From NCBI RefSeq assembly GCF_900215465.1, contig NZ_OBEH01000007.1, forward strand, positions 1-64,000: DNA of 64,000 bases. The letters are read 5' to 3'. Positions 56,836 through 64,000 of the stretch are shown piece after piece. The notes below the pieces were generated by a model that did not search any database, was not told the DNA's origin, and was given only the letters and a program-made list of their open reading frames with translations. Both the position numbers and the translations under genes were made by a program. Numbering within the stretch: position 1 is the stretch's first letter; each line of letters starts with the position of its first letter. Source of the stretch: Flagellimonas pacifica (GTDB taxonomy: Bacteria > Bacteroidota > Bacteroidia > Flavobacteriales > Flavobacteriaceae).

Positions 56836-57029
56836 ATTTCTTCCAAAATACTGTCCACAAAGCGGTCATTGGGCTTAAAGCCATGCCACTCAAAAAACGT
56901 AATCATTTTTTCCAAAGCCTCGGATTGGGAGCCCGCCATTTTCTTGGCAAACGAACGGAACCGTTTTACCACCGAAGTCTTTAGATTCAGGGCAAGGTAC
57001 TTGTACTCATATTTACCTTTTACATGCAT
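56832..57029 (-). CDS. N-terminal part of a split BfmA-like mobilisation protein
   Basis: 65 residues (MHVKGKYEYKYLALNLKTSV, then FRSFAKKMAGSQSEALEKMI, ending FVDSILEEI). It matches the N-terminal DNA-binding region of the intact BfmA-like protein at 13.2-13.8 kb (KISVLTKFKGFSKRQGKSHS..., FFEDNGISPDER). It ends where the second half begins in another frame. Its start lies 146 bp from the second oriT core. Confidence 0.55.
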   Translation of the reverse strand: MHVKGKYEYKYLALNLKTSVVKRFRSFAKKMAGSQSEALEKMITFFEWHGFKPNDRFVDSILEEI

Positions 57030-57149
57030 TTTTCAACAAACTTTTTCAATGTCCACAGGGTCTCTGGAGTGTTTTTCAACAAACTTTGGATTTACTCTCA
57101 TTTTGAAAAATTTTACAAACCATTGATATTTAATTATTTATAAAGTTAA

Positions 57150-57200
57150 TTAAACTCGTAGCGTCGCTTCAGCGCGCTACCCTCTTGCTTCTCCGAATAT
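57150..57200. other. Second candidate oriT core
   Basis: 57175-57194 is identical to the 20-mer at 13969-13988. Directly before it gtagcg (57158-57163) and cgctac (57175-57180) form an inverted repeat, a usual relaxase-recognition geometry. It lies 146 bp upstream of the split bfmA start, against 145 bp in the first block. Between the two, tttttcaacaaacttt occurs twice (57029-57044 and 57072-57087). From 57200 to 57490 nothing further is seen. Confidence 0.65.
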
Positions 57201-57490
57201 TCAACAAAGTCGAATTCGAAGAAACTTTCCCTTAAGGTAAAGGCATCTTGAACAAATGGACTATAATGAAAAAAATTTAAGGAACTGAACAGGGATGTTT
57301 TGCGAATAAAATATGTGAGATTTATGATTCATAAAAATTCATCAACCACGATTTAGTATCAGTGTTTGGGTTTTAATCTAGGTTTTTTGTTTGTCAAAAA
57401 AGTAAACCCATTCGTCCCAGTAAAAGTGAAATATCTGGTTTAATGTCTTCAATACTACTACAAAAATACTTCCAATTAATTCTTCTAAAT

Positions 57491-57817
57491 TCAATTTAAA
57501 AAAATGAAATAAATTACAATTAAAATCACAAAAACTAACCCAGACCAATGCCACAAAGGTCTTCGAAGTTTAGATTCGTTTTCGTAATAGCTTTTTTTTA
57601 GTTCGTGGTCAAATTCACTTTTCATTATGGTCCTTTTACAGTGGTCGCACTCCATAAAGGTTTTCCTCCCCAATGGAAACATGGGAATCCAAAAAATATG
57701 AAAGCAATTTCCAAATTCAACTATGTTTTGGGCCTTGTTGTTTTCGCAATAGCTGCACTTAAAGTTTTCAATCTTCAGTGCTCCGAGATAAACTAATTTC
57801 AATCCAACAATTTTCAT
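57491..57817 (-). CDS. Zinc-ribbon membrane protein
   Basis: 108 residues. Two CxxC knuckles (FKCSYCENN and CDHCKRTI) flank a hydrophobic patch (CFHIFWIPMFPLG), and one transmembrane helix closes the protein (WSGLVFVILIVIYFIFL). This matches the small zinc-ribbon_15-type family. No function is known. It is unrelated to the mobile debris on its right and probably marks the return to ordinary chromosome. Confidence 0.75.
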   Translation of the reverse strand: MKIVGLKLVYLGALKIENFKCSYCENNKAQNIVEFGNCFHIFWIPMFPLGRKTFMECDHCKRTIMKSEFDHELKKSYYENESKLRRPLWHWSGLVFVILIVIYFIFLN

Positions 57818-57867
57818 AGCTTAATATATTATTTAACCAACACCTGTTTCCTCTTTAATTTGGAGAA

Positions 57868-60012
57868 TCAATGCTTCAGTGTAAAATGATTCTTTATTGT
57901 CCGTCCGTTTTGGAAATTCAAAGTGAACCAATAATCATTTGAAGGCAATCTATGGCCATTCAAAGTGCCATCCCAACCGGGATCATTTGGGCCTAATTGT
58001 TTTAATAACTTACCATACCTATCAAAAATTTGAATGGTGGCATTGGAAAACGTTTCTAAACCTTCAATGCGCCAATAATCGTTGGCCCCATCGTTATTTG
58101 GTGTAAAAAACCTTGGATAATCCAAAACAAAAATGTCCTTTGTAGTGGTTCCGCAGCCATCAACGTATCTGGCATGAATGGTATGATGACCATTTGGAAC
58201 ATCCAAGAAAAAACTGCTCAGCTGGTAATGCAGTCCGTCTATAGAATATTCTAAAGTGTCTTCTTCAGTGGTCAGTACTTTGACCGTATTATTTAGTGCA
58301 GCGGTGTTGACATGAACCCTATCTATTTGGGGAGTTTGGGATTGCCCAACACTAAAGGAAAACATCTTTTTGCAAAGAATACCGTTCTGCATTTTCCCAA
58401 CCAAAAGGGAATAATTACCCATTATGGACAAATCCACGGTATAATAATTGGACAGTATTGTGCCTTCCTCATTGCTCCACTCCCAGAAATCCCATGTTGC
58501 ATCTACTGATAGTGTTAATTTTTTTTCGGGATAACACAAATTGTAGTTTTCCAGTAAATCTATATGTAATGGTTCATTAACAATGAGTTTGAAACTGCTT
58601 TCTGAAAAGCATCCAAAATCTTTTTCATTTGAAATTCTTACTAAAATGGTCTCTTCGTGGGGAATCGTATTTTGATAAGATGATGGGAAAGGATTTGGAA
58701 GTTTGATGCCATTTGCATCAAAATATTCAATGTTCAGACCTATTTGCCCTTCAGTCAATTGAAATTCGATGGAAGAAGTATCAAAGGTAGCAAAGCCGTC
58801 ACCTTCATCACAAGCATATAATTCCGATGTCATACTCACCTTAGGTATTGGAACTACATTAAATTGAAGTTGAGTTTTAGCATAGCAATTTGTGTTAGGA
58901 TTTAAAACCCTGACTGTAATCACTTGAGAGTTGGATACGGTATTCTGAAATGGATTGGGAAGTGGGTACGGCAAAGGGTTTCCATCAGCATCAAAATAAG
59001 AAATTTCCAGACCTGTTTGTTCACCTAAAACCGTTGACTCGATGTTCGATGTATCAAACGTTGAAGAAATCCCGGTTCCCTGGGAATCCTCACATGAAAA
59101 AATGGTTGTTATCGGATACGCCCTTAACGGTTCAAAGACTTCAATAGGTTTTGAAAGTTCTATTTTTTCCCCGGTAACAGCCGTAATTATTGCTTTTACC
59201 CTATAGACTCCTGCTGTTGTAAATTTATGAAAGGGTGAAAAATCGATAGAACTATTATTGGTTCCAGAACTTGGGTCTCCAAAATCCCATTCTACCCCAA
59301 CAAGATTATCGGTATTGGTAAGCTGGAAATCAATCGAAAGATTTTCGCAATTAATACTTTCCAATATCTCATGATCAACAACGGTACTGATTTCTCCATA
59401 GGCCTTTAAATAGTAATGAGCACCTGGAAACCCATAATCATCGGTGGATACATAATCAAAAAAAATAGAATTATTGATGGGAAGAAACCAGGATGAATCT
59501 TTTTCTTCTTGTGTATATGCAGGAAATATTGTGCTTGGTCTTGTGACAGTTTCTTCTACTTCTATTAAAATTCTTCTAACATTCATTGATACAACTATTG
59601 GAACATCCAAATCAATTGTCAAGTTATGTAACTTACCATTACCAAAACTGAGTAGGTGATTTAAATCCACAGTTTGGCTGGAACCAAGTAAATTGGCCTC
59701 CGGGAAGGAAGTTGGAAATTCATTATCAATTTCATAGACGTTAAAGCGTACAGAAAATAGGGGGTTGCTACTATAAATTCCAAGCGTGAATGCTATTTCA
59801 ACAGAATTAATGGTGAGCTCCTCATTTTGTGAGACGCCAAAGTCTTTAAGCTCAAAAGACCTCCCCCAGTTATTTGCCGGACTGAAGAAAAAGGAAGGCC
59901 CCGGAACAAAATCCCCTATATTATTATCTAGAATAACTTGAGATGTAACAGACCAGGAGAAAAAAAGAAATGCAACACTCCACTTTATTTGGATTTTATA
60001 AAAGTTCTTCAA
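57868..60012 (-). CDS. Secreted PKD-domain protein with T9SS type B sorting signal
   Basis: 714 residues. N-terminal signal (IKWSVAFLFFSWSVTSQ), then a beta-rich domain, a PKD-like domain (VGVEWDFGDPSSGTN...GVYRVKAI) and two tandem repeats each with CxE/D-x-G, FDTSxIE, GxQxGLxIxYFDAxG and QNT. The C-terminal gliding-motility-associated type B domain is clear (PRFFTPNNDGANDYWRIEGL, QIFDRYGKLLKQL, GWDGTLNGHRLPSNDYWF). The protein is exported by the type IX system and attached to or released from the surface. Role unknown; adhesion or motility is typical. Divergent from the giant protein gene on its right. Confidence 0.9.
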   Translation of the reverse strand: MKNFYKIQIKWSVAFLFFSWSVTSQVILDNNIGDFVPGPSFFFSPANNWGRSFELKDFGVSQNEELTINSVEIAFTLGIYSSNPLFSVRFNVYEIDNEFPTSFPEANLLGSSQTVDLNHLLSFGNGKLHNLTIDLDVPIVVSMNVRRILIEVEETVTRPSTIFPAYTQEEKDSSWFLPINNSIFFDYVSTDDYGFPGAHYYLKAYGEISTVVDHEILESINCENLSIDFQLTNTDNLVGVEWDFGDPSSGTNNSSIDFSPFHKFTTAGVYRVKAIITAVTGEKIELSKPIEVFEPLRAYPITTIFSCEDSQGTGISSTFDTSNIESTVLGEQTGLEISYFDADGNPLPYPLPNPFQNTVSNSQVITVRVLNPNTNCYAKTQLQFNVVPIPKVSMTSELYACDEGDGFATFDTSSIEFQLTEGQIGLNIEYFDANGIKLPNPFPSSYQNTIPHEETILVRISNEKDFGCFSESSFKLIVNEPLHIDLLENYNLCYPEKKLTLSVDATWDFWEWSNEEGTILSNYYTVDLSIMGNYSLLVGKMQNGILCKKMFSFSVGQSQTPQIDRVHVNTAALNNTVKVLTTEEDTLEYSIDGLHYQLSSFFLDVPNGHHTIHARYVDGCGTTTKDIFVLDYPRFFTPNNDGANDYWRIEGLETFSNATIQIFDRYGKLLKQLGPNDPGWDGTLNGHRLPSNDYWFTLNFQNGRTIKNHFTLKH

Positions 60013-60495
60013 CCTAAAAAAGCATTTTAATTCTCACCAAAATTTAGTCTTAAGAATAATCGTAAGTCTGTAAAACTAATGGGAACGTAAGTCTTGGAAT
60101 TCTACTTTTTTCTAAACGGAATATTTCATTCATTCTTTGGCCAATTACTTACAGTCCATAACCCTTTGCATAAATTCCCAAACAATTATTGATTAAATCA
60201 AACGAATCCCTACAAAGAAAAAATCAGCTATTTGGGTGTAGCTCTCCTGACTTTTCCGAAACGGATCAATGGTATAATAAATCGGATGCCTTGTACGGAG
60301 CACAATACTTAGATTTTTCCGAAAAAAGAAACAAATACGCCTATAAATAAATGATAACATCCTTTTGATGAATCCAAAATCAATATCAGCAATCTGCAGT
60401 ATAACTTTGATTGTGAATCAGTTATAAAATTCATGAAGTGTGGATTACGATTAAAAAAAATGAATCCGTCATTTTCAAACTAAAATTTTTTGATC
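60013..60495. other. Divergent intergenic region between two secreted-protein genes
   Basis: About 480 bp, AT-rich, no gene seen. It must contain both divergent promoters. No strong hairpin or clear operator was noticed. Confidence 0.5.
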
Positions 60496-63400
60496 ATGAA
60501 ATTAGAACGCCTACTTATGCATGTTTTGTTGTGGATTTTCGCTGTTATTACAATGCGAGCGCAGTGTGATGCAAACAATTTTACTGTAACGGTCTCCCCA
60601 GGCGGCTGCCCAGCAGATGGGAATATCGAGGTACTTCTCCCAGGCGGGCCACCTTGTACAGGATGGCAGGCCATTCTTACCAACCCGGGCGGCGTAGAGA
60701 CCATAAGAAACATCCCCATCGATGGAGGCCCCATTGATTTTAATTCCTTGGCGGTAGGAGACTATACGATACGATTGGTCAATGGTACAACAGAATTATT
60801 CTACGCAAACAATCCGGTACAGGTTACCACTACATATCAGGCTATGCAGATTTCAGGTAGCAGCCAAGCCCCATCTTGTCCTAATACCGCAACCCATTAT
60901 ACACCAGATGGAACATTGAATATCACCATTGACAATGGCGGTAATGGACCGTTTCTTTATGAAGTGACTTCACAATTTGGACTTCAAAGTTTTGGTCCTA
61001 CGTCCAATACTTCCCACACTTTTGGAAATATGGAAGGAGGGGAATCAGTATCCTTTACCGTGACCGATACGGGGTGCAATGTTTCCCAAACGCAAGATCC
61101 CATTATTGCAAGTAATGATGATATCGTCTCTAACTATTTTGGCGCTAATTTTTCTAGAGACTGCCCTTCAGGATGCGACAGATACAATGTGGGCTTTAGG
61201 ATACTTGTCTATTCCCAAAATGGACAAAACAATGTACAGCTTCCTGGTAACGCCACGATTAGTGTCAATGGGGGAACACCTGAAAATTTATCGGTCACAA
61301 ATGTCAACGGAAATACTATAAACTTTAGTTATCCCCCTGGATTGGGTGAAAATGACACTTATGAGCTTGAGTTCGATGACGGATGTGCCGTTTTTGGTGA
61401 GACAGCAACGGCCCCACTAATGGACAACGACTTTCTTAATGTTTTCTCAGATATTATATATGAAGAAGCGACCTGTTCTTTTTTACATGTAATAAATGTA
61501 AGGGGTAGTGGATTTATAAATATAAGTCCAGGTAGTAATGATAATGTTTCCTTCTTTTGTGCTCCCAATAGTGCAAATACCATTACAATAGACCAAGAAA
61601 CCTCACCTGGTACTTGGGTTACTATTTTTTCTGGCAATTCTTTAGATGTAAATAACCTTTTTTATACCCTACCTGGTCCAGGACATTATAGGGCTATCGG
61701 TACTGATGATTGCCATACGGTGACAAGGGAATTTGATACACTTGACGAAACGGACCCATTGGATCAAATGACCATAAATGATTCAAGTTCTATTTTGGAG
61801 GGAACGGGTGCCGTGGTAATTGACAGGATACCCACAATGGGTTCTTCTGCACCCATTCCAGCGACTACCTATGAGATAAGTCCAGTACCATTTGTCCCTA
61901 GCTTGACCATAAATCCAGGTAATCCTTTTAGCCTTGCAGGCCCCTACACCATTAATTTTCCATTGACCTATACCACTAGCATAAATCGTTCCTTTATAGG
62001 AGATTTGCCCCCTGGCGACTATGAAATCAATATAACCGATGTCTGCAATAATCAAGCACAGAGATTGCACACGGTTTCAACCTTGGCCCAATATAATCCC
62101 TCGATTCAAGTAGTCAATGGATGTTTCAATTCTTCGAGAATCATTTATGACATGAATCCCGCAAACGTGGCCAGCACTTTAAATCCAAGAGCAGAAGTTG
62201 AGCTGTGGACCGATAACGGAAATGGCGAATTGGGCACCTTGGTGCAAGGAGATATTCCTCCAGACTTCCTTTCCGGATCTTTTGATAATGTTATGTCCGG
62301 AGATTACATTTTAAGGTTCGTCAATATCAATTTTAGGTCAACCAATCTCAATGAAAACTTTTCGGTTGTTACACTCAATAATAATGATAGGGAATATAGA
62401 ACATCTGTGACCGTGGCCTCTTTTCAAAGTATCACGGTGAGTACCTCCGGTTCGTTCTGTGATTTAAATGATACTTCTTCAGGTTTTATATACACAGAAA
62501 TAACAGGCGGCACCCCTACTTACCCAATGACCTATGAGCTATTTGATGTTTCCAATCCTTCGATTGCAATTCAGACCCATACAGAGACTGACATATCGGT
62601 GACCAACCATCTTTTTCAAAACGTATCCGATGGTAGTTATCAAGTTCGCATAAGCACCCCATGTGATGGCTTGGATTCCAATATCGACCTTATACCGGCG
62701 CCAATACAGGCATCCATCTCTGCCAACAACAATGGTGCAATATGTGCCCCTGGAGGAGATGTCGACCTATCCATAGACCTTCCTGAAACTCTTTTTGATA
62801 TTGTTTGGACGGACGATCAGGGCAATACCGTCGGTATTGGATCAGCAATCACTGCTTTGGTCACTTCTCCAACCCTATTTACCGCTACGTATGAATTCAA
62901 TCCCCAGTTCTGTACATCGTCTGTGATAAATTCAAATTCGGTACAGATGCAGATAGATTTTCTCCAAGAACTTGCCCAAATAGGTCTCGAAAGTACCACT
63001 TGTGACGTTTCAGGAGCTAATTATACTTTAACGGTAGAACTTGCTGGCACTTCACCTTATATGGTTATGGGCATTGGTGCCCCAGGAACGTTTAATGGCA
63101 ATGTCTGGACTTCGGACCCTATTCCAGCAGGTATCGATTACAATGTGAACTTTGAGGATGTAAATATCTGTTCCACATTGACAGTGTCAGATGTTGCCCC
63201 TAACTGCTGTGTGTTTCAGGTCACTTGTCCCACATTCCCTCCAGTGACCTTGGAATGTTACGATGACCTGCCATCGGCTACAAGTCTTACCGAAGTAGAG
63301 TTTGAGGCCTTGGGTAATGCCGATGGTTCCATCGGGGATTTTCCCTGCGGGATCATTGAAATAACCGCTGCAAACAGTCAGGATATGGGTAATTGTAGTA

Positions 63401-64000
63401 CGATTGTTACTCGTACATACACAATCACCGAATATGAAGATACCAATGCAAATGGCGTTAGGGATACCGGCGAAAATGTAATCTTGAACACGATGGGTTG
63501 TCAACAGACCATTGTTATTGAAGATAACATACCTCCTGCCTTTGTGGAAAACCTTCCGGGGGATATCTCAGTGTCCTGCGATGCGATTCCAGTGGCAAAC
63601 ATGCTAATCGCAACTGATAACTGTGATTCAAATGTGCAGGTAAATTTCACGGAAGAAGCCATATTTTCCAATATTTCCGATGACTTTATCATAGAACGTC
63701 TATGGGAGGCAACCGATTCCTGTGGCAATCTTGAACAGTTTCAACAGATTGTAATGGTGGTACAACCTGAAAAGGAAACGGTGATAATTGACGCCTGTGT
63801 TGAAGATGAAAGGATTGACCTTATCACCAATTTACCATCTTCTTTTGATACCAATGGCATATTTGAAGTGATATCTGGAAATGTAAGATTAGATGGGAGC
63901 TTGTTGGATCCATCAAGTTTTGGAATCGGGGAACATCAAATTTCTTACAGCTCTACTGAAGGTACCTGTAAATACTTCATGGATTTCACAATACGCATCA
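60496..64000 (+). CDS. Very large secreted repeat protein, 3' end beyond the window
   Basis: 1168 codons are visible from the ATG at 60496 and the frame is still open at 64000. Signal peptide LLMHVLLWIFAVITMRAQ. The rest is a chain of Ig-like/SprB-like beta modules with conserved Cys pairs and recurring GDYxIRLVN, GDYEINITDVC, GDYILRFVN and GSYQVRIS segments. Near residue 1000 HYR-like modules begin (DNIPPAFVENLPGDISVSCD, TDNCDSNVQVNFTEE, WEATDSCGNL). Such proteins are T9SS-exported adhesins or gliding proteins in Flavobacteriia; the C-terminal sorting domain would be outside the window. Confidence 0.88.
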   Translation, partial: MKLERLLMHVLLWIFAVITMRAQCDANNFTVTVSPGGCPADGNIEVLLPGGPPCTGWQAILTNPGGVETIRNIPIDGGPIDFNSLAVGDYTIRLVNGTTELFYANNPVQVTTTYQAMQISGSSQAPSCPNTATHYTPDGTLNITIDNGGNGPFLYEVTSQFGLQSFGPTSNTSHTFGNMEGGESVSFTVTDTGCNVSQTQDPIIASNDDIVSNYFGANFSRDCPSGCDRYNVGFRILVYSQNGQNNVQLPGNATISVNGGTPENLSVTNVNGNTINFSYPPGLGENDTYELEFDDGCAVFGETATAPLMDNDFLNVFSDIIYEEATCSFLHVINVRGSGFINISPGSNDNVSFFCAPNSANTITIDQETSPGTWVTIFSGNSLDVNNLFYTLPGPGHYRAIGTDDCHTVTREFDTLDETDPLDQMTINDSSSILEGTGAVVIDRIPTMGSSAPIPATTYEISPVPFVPSLTINPGNPFSLAGPYTINFPLTYTTSINRSFIGDLPPGDYEINITDVCNNQAQRLHTVSTLAQYNPSIQVVNGCFNSSRIIYDMNPANVASTLNPRAEVELWTDNGNGELGTLVQGDIPPDFLSGSFDNVMSGDYILRFVNINFRSTNLNENFSVVTLNNNDREYRTSVTVASFQSITVSTSGSFCDLNDTSSGFIYTEITGGTPTYPMTYELFDVSNPSIAIQTHTETDISVTNHLFQNVSDGSYQVRISTPCDGLDSNIDLIPAPIQASISANNNGAICAPGGDVDLSIDLPETLFDIVWTDDQGNTVGIGSAITALVTSPTLFTATYEFNPQFCTSSVINSNSVQMQIDFLQELAQIGLESTTCDVSGANYTLTVELAGTSPYMVMGIGAPGTFNGNVWTSDPIPAGIDYNVNFEDVNICSTLTVSDVAPNCCVFQVTCPTFPPVTLECYDDLPSATSLTEVEFEALGNADGSIGDFPCGIIEITAANSQDMGNCSTIVTRTYTITEYEDTNANGVRDTGENVILNTMGCQQTIVIEDNIPPAFVENLPGDISVSCDAIPVANMLIATDNCDSNVQVNFTEEAIFSNISDDFIIERLWEATDSCGNLEQFQQIVMVVQPEKETVIIDACVEDERIDLITNLPSSFDTNGIFEVISGNVRLDGSLLDPSSFGIGEHQISYSSTEGTCKYFMDFTIRI

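Noticed and set aside
1..64000. CRISPR array
   Set aside because: No regularly spaced direct repeats of 20-40 bp were seen anywhere; the only close repeats are single pairs.

Overview
The window reads as a chromosome segment of a marine-type member of Bacteroidota, most likely a Flavobacteriaceae. The signs are two SusC/SusD pairs, a protein with a C-terminal type IX secretion (T9SS type B, CHU_C-like) sorting domain, BfmA/MobB/MobC mobilisation genes of the Bacteroidota type, sulfatases, and lipoprotein signals with the spacing usual for this phylum. No rRNA, intact tRNA or CRISPR array was found.

Layout. (1) 1-3970, minus strand: a fairly GC-rich SusD (cut by the window edge) and SusC pair of a first glycan-uptake locus. 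(2) 4.7-8.7 kb: an AT-rich accessory cassette with an XRE regulator behind a perfect palindrome, a class III nucleotidyl-cyclase-like protein, two small soluble proteins, two small membrane proteins and a convergent membrane-anchored protein. This is the best candidate for an undescribed, possibly defensive, system. (3) 8.8-15.8 kb: a GC-richer mobile block with hipBA behind a double operator, mobC-mobB-bfmA, an oriT-like intergenic region, a small ORF, radC, ssb and a structured non-coding element. No integrase is present in this block. (4) 16.3-53.3 kb: a large polysaccharide utilisation locus (PUL) for a galactose-rich, probably sulfated glycan. (5) 53.3-57.2 kb: a graveyard holding an aminotransferase remnant, a second diverged copy of the non-coding element, tRNA-3'-end-like repeats, a dead tyrosine integrase, a split bfmA and a second oriT core. 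(6) 57.5-64 kb: a zinc-ribbon membrane protein, a T9SS-sorted PKD protein, and the start of a very large secreted repeat protein that runs off the window.

How the PUL genes fit together. SusC/SusD (24.6-29.3 kb) and an FG-GAP lipoprotein would bind and import oligosaccharides. Two S1 sulfatases, a GH42 beta-galactosidase-like enzyme, a GH27 alpha-galactosidase, a GH101/GH129-like hydrolase and an unclassified 898-residue candidate hydrolase would trim them. Two MFS transporters would take sugars into the cytoplasm. Galactose can enter the Leloir route (galM, galK, galT). A second set (SDR dehydrogenases, SMP-30 lactonase, two enolase-superfamily enzymes, FAH-family hydrolase) fits a non-phosphorylative oxidative route for galactose, fucose, L-galactose or anhydrogalactose. 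An AraC regulator lies divergently from the SDR-lactonase-dehydratase operon. The exact glycan cannot be read from the sequence.

The most notable structural observation is that the PUL lies between two related mobilisation modules. They share a 20-bp oriT-like core placed at the same distance (about 145 bp) upstream of each bfmA, and a collinear but diverged non-coding element of about 220 bp. This suggests that integrative mobilisable elements have been active on both sides of the sugar locus.
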